IMG/VR virus record: IMGVR_UViG_3300032116_001000
Coordinates: 1 to 29,088 of that record
Origin: a virus
DNA: 29,088 nucleotides
Strand: one strand, 5' to 3'
The notes under the pieces were generated by a model. It was not told where the DNA came from and ran no database searches. It was given only the letters and a program-made list of their open reading frames with translations. The number at the start of each line of letters is the position of its first letter. Within the stretch, counting starts at the first letter, position 1. The position numbers and the translations under genes were made by a program. Of this stretch, positions 14,523 through 24,535 are shown piece by piece.

Positions 14523-17500
14523 GGTATCTCCTGTAGTCTGACACTGGTCGAAATTCCACCGTTAAACTCCTGACCTACTCTTGTCACAACAAATGTATGT
14601 GTTGCTGAGGACAGCCCTAGATCTGGGTGTATTACATCTACCGTATCGCCTAGCTGAATTAATGGGTTAGCAAAAATTTCAGCGTCTAGTATTATGATAT
14701 CATTTAACTTGCCATTTTTCAAGGTTACTGAGTTCAACTTGATAAATTCAGCAATATCCTTAGCCTGTCCCTCGGATTGAATCCATTCACTATCTATTTC
14801 AAATTTAGCATCGTCTGATTTGGCCTTAGATATTGTGGTTTTATACTCTCTTGGTTCAAACTTTTTCAATGCATATCCAAGGAGTTTAGGGTACACGGCT
14901 GTTGTAGTTCCAGGGAATGTACTTGCTAAATCTACTGGAGAGTTTGTTTCATTTACTACAGCAACCTTTGCTCTAAATGAATTAGATTCTAAAATTGTTG
15001 CTCCATATAATGTTATTGCTGGACCAGCAGATATTTTTAGTGGAGAAGCTGGGAACTTTGTGTAATCAAACTCCGCTACCCTTATTTCTCTCATGTGCGG
15101 ATAAAACTCATAATAGTCATAATCTTTTTCTAAGCTGATTTTGCTTGCTACCCCAAGATTTCCAGCTGCCACAACCTCTGTCATAAAGCCTCTAATAGAG
15201 TCTGCAAAGAAACTGCCGTCTTGCAAAGTAGATTCGTTATTTGCTCCCCAGGCAGCAAACTTTGTAAAGAATGCTGTTGAATCTCCACGAACAAATACTC
15301 CAGCGTTTAATGTTGGTGATAGTGGGGTAGAGTCTTCTACCTGAATGATTAGCTGACCCATTATATACACGTCTATACATCTTTTACCATTTCGATCTAC
15401 ACGCAATACCTGTATGTCGTAGTCTTGTACTGTTTCAAAGGATACGGTATCTTTAAATATGTTTTCTGGACTATCTGTCTTAGCTCTTCCAGTAAGACTT
15501 CCCACACTTTTTATCTCAGAGATATTACCACTTGAGTTAATCTTATATATATTAACAGACTTATTTGCATTAGCTGTTTTATAGGTTGCTGTTGTATAGT
15601 CCAATCCAAGCTCTATAAAGTATCCAGAATTATTTGCTGGATTATAGTCAAAGAATATCCCACCAAGACTGTCCACGTCACCTACTTCTTCGCCAGGCTG
15701 TTTATTAACTATTCTCATAGTACATTCAAATCTCTTATAGTTTGATTTTTTTAACCCCACTAATCCAAGCTGTATGTACTTTCTTCTTTCGCTATTTGAT
15801 AATGAAGCTATTTTGCTGGCTCCAGAGTCATTATCTGTTGAAAGCTTAAGTGCTCTTTGTTGAAGGCTAAATGAAGGTGCGGTTAGGTTATTTTGTGTCG
15901 TTGTACCAATTTTAAATTGTTTTCTTGACCACAACCCATTATCTGTTGATACTGGTGTGTGTGCTATCTGGGTTGTTGAAAATTGTGCTCTTTTTATTCC
16001 AGTTAAAATACCAGTATTTGTTATTGTACTTATTCCTGGATCTGATTGAACCAATGACTCAAACTGTTGTCTTGAAGATATGTCTATGTCTTCTGGAGCT
16101 CTTCCATCCTTATAAAGAACTCTATGCCTAATAGCATCATAATAAATAATCTCACCATTTAAATAAAAATATCCAGAAAATGATGTAAGCCCAGAAACTA
16201 CCTTCCACACAACTTCTCCATTTTTTTGAACAACTTGCTGCATTTCTGGAGCCTGTGTTTGTATTGATGTTGTTTCTGATTGTGATATTGGATAGACCAA
16301 TGGTGCTGCTCCAAGTACCCAGGCTTCTCCTGGATCCCAAATTGATGTTGCATATGATGATCCTCTAAAGCTAACTAATTGTTCTTTAGGGTTATTTGCA
16401 ATACTTTGATATGTTGTAAGAACATCACTTTGTGTTTCATATGATCTACGTGAATATTTTACTACAAGATTTCCTATCCTAGGCTTTGCAGATTGATCTA
16501 TACTTACAATATTGGATACCACGCCGCCAGAATTGTTATATGTTAATACTTGCTCTACTGTTGTAGAGTCTAATGCAGTTGCTCTAGATTTAAATATAAA
16601 CCTTCCGTACTCGTCGACAAAGATGCAGCATTGATTAGATATACATAATTGTTGTAAGGCTTGCCATATTGTTTGTTCTTTAGACATCCAGAATATATCT
16701 ACAACTTGAGATGATGACGAGTTAGTATCTATTGTAATTTCATTTAATCCAGCAGAGTCAAATATTGTTCTTATTACTCTTGATAGAGGTAGATTGCTTC
16801 CAATAACCATATCTGGTGCCTGTGTTTGTTGTAAAATTTTAGCCATGTCGTAGCATGTAGCACTGGCAACGTCGTTTGCAGAAAGGCTCCATGAGTCTGT
16901 AAATCCAGTAAACTGTGGTATTTCATTTGAATCAATTACTGTAAATATTCTTACTCCAACACGTTTATCAACTAAGCCATAGTACTTAGATAGGGTATTT
17001 TCATAACTAAATACATTAGACGTATTGTCTAAATTTATAGTTGCACTATTTGAGCTTATTTCTCCAATTGGAAGAACTTCATGATCTTCAAAGTACGTCT
17101 TATCTACTGTCCAAGATACTACGTCTGAGCTTACATCTGCCTCTAATCTTCCAGAAACTTCAATGATTTCTAGTGGGGCATAGCCAACATTTACCGTAGA
17201 TACCAATACCTTAATACCAGATATCTCCTGTGTATTAGATGTGACTGATGGGGACGTATGTCTTGTTGTTGTCCATGTTGCTCCATTATAGTATAGTGCG
17301 AGACCGCCGTTTGTTAATGGTGTTGATGACGTATATGCCTGTACCCATACACCAGATTGTTTAACATAAACTGTATAGTTGTTGGGCACAGTATGAGATG
17401 TTTCAAACTTAACAACCAATTTATTTACTTTTACCGTTCTGTCATAGTTAAAGTATACTGATTTATTTACAGAAGTGCTAGACTGATTTTTTCTAATAAA

Positions 17501-17899
17501 TGCCCAGTATTTATATCCATCATCTTTTGATACAAAGTAGTTTCTGGTTGCGGATGTTAAGTCGTAGTTTGCTAGTCCACTTACTGAGCTACCAAATATT
17601 GATTTTACAATACCGCCCACCTTCTGGTTATTATGAAGGGCATACTCTCCTGGCCTAATAAAGTTTGTTATAGATGTAAGTGGATATAATGACTCATAAT
17701 ATTTATTATAAACCGTAGAGGTTTCAATAAGTTTTAAATCAGATATTTCAGAGTCATACTGATACAAGGCAACGTCGTCTATACCCATTTCGCTGACGCC
17801 AGCATGTATATTATAGTTCCACTCTAACCATACTTTTTGTCCTGGCCTTATAGTATATTGAGAATCTATTGCTGTTTTAACTGAAGGAAAGTTTAACAT
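14519..17899 (-). CDS. Large minor tail protein / tail hub with lectin-like domains
   Basis: A 1126-aa tail-tip protein. After an N-terminal domain there is a discoidin-like segment (about 115-230, with NYTVYVKQSGVWVQAYTSS). A hub-like central region follows (about 250-480, with GFTDSW and QALQQLCISN). A concanavalin/LamG-like region lies at about 690-870 (FECTMRIVNKQPGEE, GYFIELGLDY, IDVYIMGQLIIQVED). The C-terminus (NPLIQLGDTVDVIHPDLGL to TSVRLQEIP) is typical of gp27/PblB-type hubs. It would cap the tail tube and carry adhesion domains for host sugars. ATG 17899 overlaps the upstream stop (TAATG) and has AGGAGG four bases before it. Confidence 0.85.
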   Translation of the reverse strand: MLNFPSVKTAIDSQYTIRPGQKVWLEWNYNIHAGVSEMGIDDVALYQYDSEISDLKLIETSTVYNKYYESLYPLTSITNFIRPGEYALHNNQKVGGIVKSIFGSSVSGLANYDLTSATRNYFVSKDDGYKYWAFIRKNQSSTSVNKSVYFNYDRTVKVNKLVVKFETSHTVPNNYTVYVKQSGVWVQAYTSSTPLTNGGLALYYNGATWTTTRHTSPSVTSNTQEISGIKVLVSTVNVGYAPLEIIEVSGRLEADVSSDVVSWTVDKTYFEDHEVLPIGEISSNSATINLDNTSNVFSYENTLSKYYGLVDKRVGVRIFTVIDSNEIPQFTGFTDSWSLSANDVASATCYDMAKILQQTQAPDMVIGSNLPLSRVIRTIFDSAGLNEITIDTNSSSSQVVDIFWMSKEQTIWQALQQLCISNQCCIFVDEYGRFIFKSRATALDSTTVEQVLTYNNSGGVVSNIVSIDQSAKPRIGNLVVKYSRRSYETQSDVLTTYQSIANNPKEQLVSFRGSSYATSIWDPGEAWVLGAAPLVYPISQSETTSIQTQAPEMQQVVQKNGEVVWKVVSGLTSFSGYFYLNGEIIYYDAIRHRVLYKDGRAPEDIDISSRQQFESLVQSDPGISTITNTGILTGIKRAQFSTTQIAHTPVSTDNGLWSRKQFKIGTTTQNNLTAPSFSLQQRALKLSTDNDSGASKIASLSNSERRKYIQLGLVGLKKSNYKRFECTMRIVNKQPGEEVGDVDSLGGIFFDYNPANNSGYFIELGLDYTTATYKTANANKSVNIYKINSSGNISEIKSVGSLTGRAKTDSPENIFKDTVSFETVQDYDIQVLRVDRNGKRCIDVYIMGQLIIQVEDSTPLSPTLNAGVFVRGDSTAFFTKFAAWGANNESTLQDGSFFADSIRGFMTEVVAAGNLGVASKISLEKDYDYYEFYPHMREIRVAEFDYTKFPASPLKISAGPAITLYGATILESNSFRAKVAVVNETNSPVDLASTFPGTTTAVYPKLLGYALKKFEPREYKTTISKAKSDDAKFEIDSEWIQSEGQAKDIAEFIKLNSVTLKNGKLNDIIILDAEIFANPLIQLGDTVDVIHPDLGLSSATHTFVVTRVGQEFNGGISTSVRLQEIP

Positions 17900-18357
17900 T
17901 AAACCTCCTCTAGAGATATATTTACATTCATCCTTATGTACGGATATGTGCCTGATGGGTTACGCTTAACAATTTCAAAGGAGCAGGACGAGAAGTTAAC
18001 CAGAAACTCCTGGTAGCTTAACGTTGCATCTGAATCAATTTTTTGTGTTATCTTCATATAAAATGGCTGTGTGTTATCCATATAGAAATCATAAATTTCT
18101 CCGCCACCAAGTCCGCCGTCTACGGTATACTGAGATAAGTTTGGGACGTCCTGCCAAGATAGATCAAATCTATGTTTTTCTGCAATGGTGGATCTTCTCA
18201 TAGTGCCGTTTGCAGTTCTTAATGAATTCTCAATTTTTTCTATATCTATGCCTAATGGCCTTCTGTTATGATCAGTAATTTTTTGATATGTAGCACCAAC
18301 AGAAGATGATTTAAAATAGATTAATGAGTCTTTAAGACCAGTTACCAACCATGTCAT
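17899..18357 (-). CDS. Distal tail (Dit)-like minor tail protein
   Basis: A 152-aa protein starting MTWLVTGLKDSLIYFK. The core has the layout seen in small distal-tail proteins of siphoviruses: IENSLRTANGTMRRSTIAEK, then HRFDLSWQDVP and a beta-rich C-half ending RMNVNISLEEV. It would form the ring joining the tail tube to the tail tip. It lies directly between the tape measure and the hub genes, the standard place for Dit. ATG 18357 overlaps the tape-measure TGA (ATGA), and its own stop overlaps the hub start. The assignment rests on context plus the general pattern. Confidence 0.78.
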   Translation of the reverse strand: MTWLVTGLKDSLIYFKSSSVGATYQKITDHNRRPLGIDIEKIENSLRTANGTMRRSTIAEKHRFDLSWQDVPNLSQYTVDGGLGGGEIYDFYMDNTQPFYMKITQKIDSDATLSYQEFLVNFSSCSFEIVKRNPSGTYPYIRMNVNISLEEV

Positions 18358-21300
18358 ATTGAAAGATACCTCGTATCCTTTGATCTACCCATAGACGCAA
18401 ATAGTTTCTTTTCCATTGTAGCAATAATTGTATCAGCATCTGCACCTGGCTCTATAATGTCAATCTTATTTACATATACACTAACAGATGAATTTCCAAC
18501 GGCTGCCGACATATTATTTCTTGAAGGTGCCCCTGGGTTATATTGTAAATTATTTATACTATCCATAAATGGTACACCGTATTTTCCAGTAGCCCTAGCA
18601 CTCATCATAAACTCTTTATTTGATCCCCAAAGTGGTATGTTGTCCGCTGTTGAACTTCCGAATCCAGTTATATATCCTCCGCCAGCATATCCACGAATTT
18701 TTCCACCAGCAAATTTCTTTTGTATAGCGCCAGTGTTAATTAAGTCATCTTTTTCTTTATCATATCTATATCTAAATCCGAAAGCTTGTACCATCTCATC
18801 GGCTACTAAGCCATTTGATATTATTCTTCTTTCTTCTTCATTTGTTAGTTTTCTTATTTGTTGAGAATTATAAATACCAAGCATTGCTGCAGCATCTCTA
18901 GGATTACTGTATGTGCCAGTTTTTCCGCTCATTCCAGAAGAATCTATATTAAATTTACTTTGTGCCTCTCTTAAAGAATCCTCTAATACTTTAACGCCAG
19001 CATTAAATGATTGTGGATTCAGAATTCCTTTAAATTGTTTTTCAAAGTTTTTAAATGCACCGCTATTTGTAAAATCATCTAAAGCTTTACCAATTTGACC
19101 GCCATCTTTAAATCCTTTGGTAATTGCTTCAATGGCCTTTTCTACATTTGTTTTCATTTCATTAAACTTGGCACTTGTATTTTTTACTCCAGAAGGAGCA
19201 TTGTCAAGTCCCTTTAGTCTATCTTGTAAGGACTTCTTTTTATCTTCACGAGCAATTTCTTTTTGAAGTTGTGCATTTTCTGATGCATATTCCGCTTGTT
19301 GTTGTTGCACTGCTAGTTGAGCTCTTAATGCTCCCTCTAAATCTCCAGAAGCCAAAGCTGATAAATAATCTACTGAAAGATTTCTTAGTTTTTCTTCATA
19401 CTTTACTCTAAGCTCTTTTAGCTTATTAATATTTTTTTCTTTACGCTCTATTTCTTCTAGCGCATCTATCTGTGCTTGCAGAGCTTTCTTTGCGGCATCA
19501 TTATTTACAGAAGAGCCACCGCCAGAAAACATCCCTTGTAAAGATGACTCTAGTTCTTTTTTAGATTTTTCAAGATCCTGTTGTGCACTTAGTAATTGAA
19601 ATGTTGCTCTTATCTTCATTCCATCAAAATCTTTTACAGCCTGTAAGCTTGGTATAAGTCCTTCAATTCTCATCTTTAGTGCTAGCAAAACATCGGCTGA
19701 CTCTACTCCATTTCTTACTAGACCATTTAAAATTGTTCTTTCTGTTCCCTGCAGACCAGCAATAGAGTCTGCTACTAACTTTACGCCTTCTGCTGTAAGC
19801 CTTCCACTCTTTGCTGCTAAATCCATAGTTTCTGCAAATGTTTTTAAGTCCTGATTTGCAAGTGCATTATTTAATATTGCTGCTTCTTGCTTAAAGGCGA
19901 TAGTACCAAATAGTGTGTCTTGTTGAGCTTTTGTTAATTTATTATACTCTTCTGTTAATTTTGAAATTGCTTGTCTTTGCTCTTCTGTAACTCCTACTGG
20001 GCCAGCACCACCACTACGGGCAAGTGCCGCAAGTCTTTGCTGGTCCATGCCAGCTAATGATGGATTTTGTAAAGCTCTCTCAAATCCAGTTCCTCTTATA
20101 GATGTTATGCCAGAAAGCATTGTAGACACAGAAGATGCTTGTGTTTGATTAGACAATCCAGATAGCATCATGTTTAAATCTGTTGCAAATCCTTCTTGTC
20201 CAGCAGCTTTTAATATGGCAGCCATCATAGTCTTGGCAACCTCTGGGGCAGCTCCAGCAGCAATATAAGTTAGATATTGACTTTGGAATTCTCCAGCAAC
20301 TTCAGCAAAGCTGGATGCGCCTTTTGTTTTTTCTCTTAAGGCACCTGTTGATAAATTTGTAGATGCATTTAACGCAGCTTGAGCTAATACTTCTAGTTGA
20401 CTTGCGGCTTCAGCTGATTTTCCAACTATTTGTTGCAGTTGTATGTCACCTATTGTTTTTAAACTTAGGCCAGCAGCTTTTGCATACTCTTGATCTATTT
20501 CATACTGTCTTACATTAAGAGCAACTATATCTCTCAGTCTATCAAATTGTGTGTACAAAGCTTTTGCAGTTGGTATAAGTGCTCCTAAAGATGCTCCCAC
20601 TGCTGCACCTACAGGACCAAACATCATACCCATTGATGCTCCCATTAATGCCCCGCCAGCAATATTTCCAGCAGTTCCTGTTTGTGGTATTGCAGCTGAT
20701 GCAATTCCAAGACCCATCATTCCCATGGACATTCCCATTCCACGGAATCTTCCAAATCTTCCACCGCCTGCTGTCGCAGCCATAGCCAATTCATTAGGTC
20801 CACCAGCAGCAGCTGTATTTGCAACGGTTTGTAAAGCCACTGCTTTTTCTTGAATATCTTGTGTAACTGCTTGGTCTGCTTTTACCTTAGCTGCTTTTAA
20901 TTGTGCAATTGCAGCAGAAACTTTTGCATCATCTGCCATTTCTTGTGCAGTTAACTCTCTACCAGCTGCAGTAAATGCCATTGCCGTATCTCCAAGTAGT
21001 TGTACCGCAACTCTTCCAAATTCTTTTGTTGATGCTGTTACTCTCTTTTGATAAACAGCTATCTCGTTCATCACGCCACCTTGTGATATGGCCAATGACA
21101 TTCTAGAAATTCTTTCTACTGTTGTTTTGGATGCTGCTCCAGATAACAACCCTGCTCTCATTGCTGTTAATTCTGCTTTGGCTGCAGCTATCATTGCTGC
21201 ATCTGATCCACCAGATTTAAATGCTGCTAATATTTCTGCAGAAGTTTTTCTAACAATTGTTGTATATCCAGTTCCAAGTTCAGCCTTGGCAACCTCCGCA

Positions 21301-23774
21301 GCTGCTCTTGCTGCAGCAACTTCATCACCAGTATCAGCGAATGTTTGCTTCCATGCCTGCTTCATTGCATTTGCTAGTGCAGTACCATCTTTTGCGCTCT
21401 TTGAATATGCTTGAGATATTGCAGTTAAATTAGCGACATGCGTTGCTTGAGTTTGTGCATAATCTTCTGATGTTTGAAAAGCCTTTGTTATATTAGGGCC
21501 AATATTCATCAAAGACTCTCTACTTCTTTCTGTTGTTGCTAGTGGCTCTAGCCTTGCCCTCATTTGTTCTGGTGTTGTTCCTGGAGGAACAATAAAGTTT
21601 GGCATTCTTTCTGCAAAGTTTTGTTGCAGCTGTGCTTCTGGTGATCCAGCAGCCATAGGTCTTGTCAATGATGATAGTGCGGATATTCTGGTTCCGCCTA
21701 ACATTTGTGTTTCTTGTGCTGTTAATCCTAATTGTGCTGCTAATTGTTCTCTAGCGGTTTTTGACATTCCGTGAGAATATTCTATTCCAGCAGGCATAAC
21801 GCCAGCGCCAGATTGGAACATAGGCCTTGGTATAAATGCACCAGCTGCTCTTTGTGCTGCACCAGACATTGCTGTTCCTTGCGCTGCATTAAGATTTTTT
21901 AATGAATTAATTAAGTTATCAATATTTTTTCTAGCTGTTTCAGCGGCAAGTGCCTGGTCATAGAAAGAGTTTGACATTTTTTCAGAGGAAAGACTTGTTG
22001 CCATTATCTCTTCTGTTAGTAACTGGAATTTAGGAGTTCCAGTAAATAGTCTGCCAAGCACTCCCACTGATTTTAGCAAGAATCCAAAGAAGTTAAGGAA
22101 TACACCAGACAACATAATAAGTGGTCCGACTAGTCCAATTAATGCTCCGACTATTGTTAAGACATTTTTAACTCCATCTGGAAGATTATTGAATCCATCT
22201 AACAATTTATTTACTGCACTAAGAACTGTTGTAAAGACGCTAAGGAATCCTTCTCCAACACCAGCAAGGTTAGCCTTGAATGTTTCAACCTGTCTTTGGA
22301 ATCTACCAGAAGCTGACTCTGTTAATATTGATAACTCTCGGTCAGCTATTTGAGCTAATTCCGCAGTAGAGGCTCCCATTAATTCTATAACCTGTAATGT
22401 TTGACTTCCAGATTTACCTAGGTTATCAAATAATGCTGACATACGTGCAAACTGGAACTTACCGAATAGTTGTTCTATAGCCCTCGCTCTAGCTAATGGG
22501 TCTAGGGCATTCAATTCATTTTTTAATGCTATAACAGTTTGTACTAAATCTCCAGCATTTGCATTAACTATACTTTCAATATTTACACCAAATCCATTTA
22601 GAACTTCTGTAGTTTTTTGTGTTGGATTAATTATAGATGCTAATCCAGACTTAAGTGCGTTTGCTGATTCAGAAGCGTTTATACCACCCTCACGCATTGC
22701 TGTAAGGAATAGTGCTAAGTCTTTTACATCTCCGCCAAGCTGTCTAACAACTGGCCCAGCTTTTGGAATTGCTATAACTAGGTCATTAAGGGATGTAGAT
22801 GTTTGGTTTTCAACTGCGTTAAGGAAGTTGATTGATTCAGCCAGCTCTTTTGTATTTAAATTAAATGCATTTTGAAGTGATAATGTCGCAGCCATAGCTT
22901 CTTGTCTATCTACTTCTCCGAGTACTGCAAGACGTGTGGTTTCTGCTACTGACTTTATTAGGTCTTCTCCCGTAGCACCAGTTGCCGCAATATCCGCAGC
23001 CAAACCTATTGTTTCTTGAACAGATGCACCAAGATCTCTGGCTAAGGTTTTTGCCAAGTCAGATGTCTGTGCTTTTATGTTTGCTATCTCAGAGGTTGTT
23101 GCACCACCAACATCCCCATAAACCTTTGCTAATCTTGTTAACTGTTTATCTACTTCTTTAAATGAATTTGCTGCAGCCCCTGCAAACATAGTGAGTGGTA
23201 CTGTTAATCCTACTGTTAGCTGGCGTCCTGCCCATTGTGTATTTTTACCCAAATTAATGAGTTCTGTTGAAGCTCCCTGTATGGACCTTCCTATAATCTT
23301 AAACTGTTCTGCTCTTAAAGATTTCATTACTGCTGGGTCAAATTTATCTAGCCCAGTAGGTGTAGACAGAATATTTCTTGTTTCTCCGCTTGGCCCAATA
23401 GATGTAGTAAGTACAGACTTCTGTAATTTTACCTGATCTTCTGCAAGCCTTCTTATCATTCCACGCTGTCCTCTGGCCTGCAGCGTAAATTCACGATAGT
23501 AGTCTCTTAGCTTTATTCTTCCTTGATCTAAGTGTTTACCAAATTCTCTTGTTTGATTTGTAACATCGACAAATGATGATGACCAGAGTCTGCTGTTACG
23601 CATACCTTGTATAAATTGTTTATTTAGATTGTCAATTGAGACGAAAGCTCCTGAACCCAAACCATTTAGTTGGGCTTGTAGTGTTCCAATTTCAGCGTTG
23701 GCTCTTTTAATCTCTGATATAAGATCAGAGAAGTTAGCATTAGCATTAAAATTAATTACTACTGATTGTGCCAT
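18354..23774 (-). CDS. Tape measure protein
   Basis: 1806 aa, the longest gene of the window. It sets tail length and acts in DNA delivery. Residues of about 200-400 form a TP901/PhageMin-type core (DKQLTRLAKVYGDVGG, AMREGGINASESANALKSG). A hydrophobic stretch at about 540-575 (LTIVGALIGLVGPLIMLSG) and a glycine/methionine-rich one at about 1000-1060 (GMGMSMGMMGLGIASA) could enter membrane. Long helical coiled regions follow. The C-terminus has the usual GGG-containing tail (GGKIRGYAGGGYITGFGSST) and a NIPLWGSNKEFMMSARA segment. At about 0.15 nm per residue the tail would be near 270 nm. It sits behind the chaperone genes, as expected. Confidence 0.95.
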   Translation of the reverse strand: MAQSVVINFNANANFSDLISEIKRANAEIGTLQAQLNGLGSGAFVSIDNLNKQFIQGMRNSRLWSSSFVDVTNQTREFGKHLDQGRIKLRDYYREFTLQARGQRGMIRRLAEDQVKLQKSVLTTSIGPSGETRNILSTPTGLDKFDPAVMKSLRAEQFKIIGRSIQGASTELINLGKNTQWAGRQLTVGLTVPLTMFAGAAANSFKEVDKQLTRLAKVYGDVGGATTSEIANIKAQTSDLAKTLARDLGASVQETIGLAADIAATGATGEDLIKSVAETTRLAVLGEVDRQEAMAATLSLQNAFNLNTKELAESINFLNAVENQTSTSLNDLVIAIPKAGPVVRQLGGDVKDLALFLTAMREGGINASESANALKSGLASIINPTQKTTEVLNGFGVNIESIVNANAGDLVQTVIALKNELNALDPLARARAIEQLFGKFQFARMSALFDNLGKSGSQTLQVIELMGASTAELAQIADRELSILTESASGRFQRQVETFKANLAGVGEGFLSVFTTVLSAVNKLLDGFNNLPDGVKNVLTIVGALIGLVGPLIMLSGVFLNFFGFLLKSVGVLGRLFTGTPKFQLLTEEIMATSLSSEKMSNSFYDQALAAETARKNIDNLINSLKNLNAAQGTAMSGAAQRAAGAFIPRPMFQSGAGVMPAGIEYSHGMSKTAREQLAAQLGLTAQETQMLGGTRISALSSLTRPMAAGSPEAQLQQNFAERMPNFIVPPGTTPEQMRARLEPLATTERSRESLMNIGPNITKAFQTSEDYAQTQATHVANLTAISQAYSKSAKDGTALANAMKQAWKQTFADTGDEVAAARAAAEVAKAELGTGYTTIVRKTSAEILAAFKSGGSDAAMIAAAKAELTAMRAGLLSGAASKTTVERISRMSLAISQGGVMNEIAVYQKRVTASTKEFGRVAVQLLGDTAMAFTAAGRELTAQEMADDAKVSAAIAQLKAAKVKADQAVTQDIQEKAVALQTVANTAAAGGPNELAMAATAGGGRFGRFRGMGMSMGMMGLGIASAAIPQTGTAGNIAGGALMGASMGMMFGPVGAAVGASLGALIPTAKALYTQFDRLRDIVALNVRQYEIDQEYAKAAGLSLKTIGDIQLQQIVGKSAEAASQLEVLAQAALNASTNLSTGALREKTKGASSFAEVAGEFQSQYLTYIAAGAAPEVAKTMMAAILKAAGQEGFATDLNMMLSGLSNQTQASSVSTMLSGITSIRGTGFERALQNPSLAGMDQQRLAALARSGGAGPVGVTEEQRQAISKLTEEYNKLTKAQQDTLFGTIAFKQEAAILNNALANQDLKTFAETMDLAAKSGRLTAEGVKLVADSIAGLQGTERTILNGLVRNGVESADVLLALKMRIEGLIPSLQAVKDFDGMKIRATFQLLSAQQDLEKSKKELESSLQGMFSGGGSSVNNDAAKKALQAQIDALEEIERKEKNINKLKELRVKYEEKLRNLSVDYLSALASGDLEGALRAQLAVQQQQAEYASENAQLQKEIAREDKKKSLQDRLKGLDNAPSGVKNTSAKFNEMKTNVEKAIEAITKGFKDGGQIGKALDDFTNSGAFKNFEKQFKGILNPQSFNAGVKVLEDSLREAQSKFNIDSSGMSGKTGTYSNPRDAAAMLGIYNSQQIRKLTNEEERRIISNGLVADEMVQAFGFRYRYDKEKDDLINTGAIQKKFAGGKIRGYAGGGYITGFGSSTADNIPLWGSNKEFMMSARATGKYGVPFMDSINNLQYNPGAPSRNNMSAAVGNSSVSVYVNKIDIIEPGADADTIIATMEKKLFASMGRSKDTRYLSI

Positions 23775-23777
23775 TTA

Positions 23778-24478
23778 TTAATCCCAGACTTCGTATCCTA
23801 AGCCATGTCCGATACCGAATCCCTCTTCTTTGGCAAGTCTGCCCTTTAGATTTGTAATATCGTTTATTCTTGGATCGTCTCCCAGTGCTTCCCTCCTGAC
23901 ATCATCAAATGATTTAGAACTTTGTGATCCACCTTCAAGGTCAACCCCCTGTAGAGCTGCTAGGAATTTCTTATCTTCTAAGTCTTTCCTGTTCATCTCT
24001 TCTAGTGTGTCAATAAGTTCTTTTAATGACATCTTTTCTTCCAGGTCTTCATAGTTTTCCCATGAGCCCAGAAGAAAAACTTGCTTTTCTAAGGCAGCGA
24101 GATCAAGTTCTTTCCAAGTCGTTGAAGACTTAGTTTTTTCGGTTAGTTCTCCCCAACCATCTTGTTCGCTGCCGCTATTAAATTTGGGTCACCAAGTTTA
24201 ATACCGCCACACACCTCAATAATTTTCCATATTGTAGGCACGTCTAAAGCTTCTTCTAGGGCTTCCTTGTTCCCTGCTAGGTCTGGCAATGATCGCTTAA
24301 GCGCAATTGCACAAGCATCGATAAAAATGTCGATAGCTTCTTTTTCATTCTTTACGTCATCAAGTTTTGTGACGACCTCCATAAAATCACGAAGGTATTT
24401 AATTGGGAGCGGTTTTAATTTTACTTGCCGTCCGTCTTGCAGTTCAATCTCTACAGTATCATATAACTGAGTAGCCAA
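23778..24478 (-). CDS. Tail assembly chaperone, frameshifted long form (-1)
   Basis: Predicted gpGT-like fusion of about 233 aa. The first 100 codons are read in the frame of the short chaperone. After A AAT TTA (24179-24185) ribosomes slip back one base and read 133 codons to a stop at 23778. The -1 frame is open through the whole junction (NSGSEQDGWGELTEK, then SSTTWKELDLAALEKQVFL) into MSLKELIDTLEEMNRKDLED and FLAALQGVDLEGG, which is typical of actinophage second chaperone frames. An ATG at 24032 exists, but the 49 in-frame codons upstream look protein-like, so the fusion is preferred to a separate gene. The product would coat the tape measure during tail assembly. Confidence 0.85.
24143..24478 (-). 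CDS. Tail assembly chaperone, short form
   Basis: A 111-aa gpG-like protein, with segments VEIELQDGRQVKLKPLPIKY, AIDIFIDACAIALKR and ALEEALDVPTIWKIIEVCGG, a common pattern of siphovirus chaperones. The start is TTG at 24478, chosen because AGGAGG lies seven bases before it. It is the first gene after the tail-tube terminator and has a strong extended -10 promoter of its own. Most ribosomes would end here at TAA (24143-24145). A minority would shift frame to make the long form. It binds the tape measure and recruits tube subunits (family knowledge). Confidence 0.9.
   Translation of the reverse strand: MATQLYDTVEIELQDGRQVKLKPLPIKYLRDFMEVVTKLDDVKNEKEAIDIFIDACAIALKRSLPDLAGNKEALEEALDVPTIWKIIEVCGGIKLGDPNLIAAANKMVGEN
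24179..24185 (-). promoter_or_regulatory. Programmed -1 frameshift site A AAT TTA
   Basis: A canonical X XXY YYZ heptamer in the correct phase: the zero-frame codons are AAT and TTA, and after slippage they pair as AAA and TTT. It lies 36 bases before the zero-frame stop, inside the region where the -1 frame is open. The only obvious hairpin downstream (24141-24158) begins about 20 bases away, farther than usual, so its role as a stimulator is doubtful. Confidence 0.75.
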
Positions 24479-24505
24479 AATTTGACCTCCTAAATAGTCA
24501 AGATA

Positions 24506-24535
24506 ATTATACCAAAAAACAGGTTAAAAAGACAA
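24506..24535 (-). promoter_or_regulatory. Extended -10 promoter for the chaperone/tape-measure genes
   Basis: TGGTATAAT is a perfect extended -10 (TATAAT at 24506-24511). TTGTCT at 24530-24535 lies 18 bases upstream and touches the foot of the tail-tube terminator. The AGGAGG ribosome site of the chaperone follows within about 15 bases of the -10 box. Confidence 0.65.

Noticed and set aside
18457-21414. Several long open frames on the plus strand opposite the tape measure gene (for example 18457-18864, 20551-20853, 21088-21414)
   Set aside because: They mirror the codon pattern of the minus-strand gene, have no ribosome sites and no family resemblance. They are antisense shadows.
23778-24032. 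Second chaperone as an independent gene starting at ATG 24032
   Set aside because: The frame is open for 49 more codons upstream with protein-like sequence and meets a slippery heptamer, so the fusion explains the data better. A minor internal start is still possible.
24141-24158. Hairpin GGTTGG / CTAACC as frameshift stimulator
   Set aside because: It starts about 20 bases behind the heptamer, well beyond the usual spacing, and the stem has a wobble pair. Kept only as a remark.
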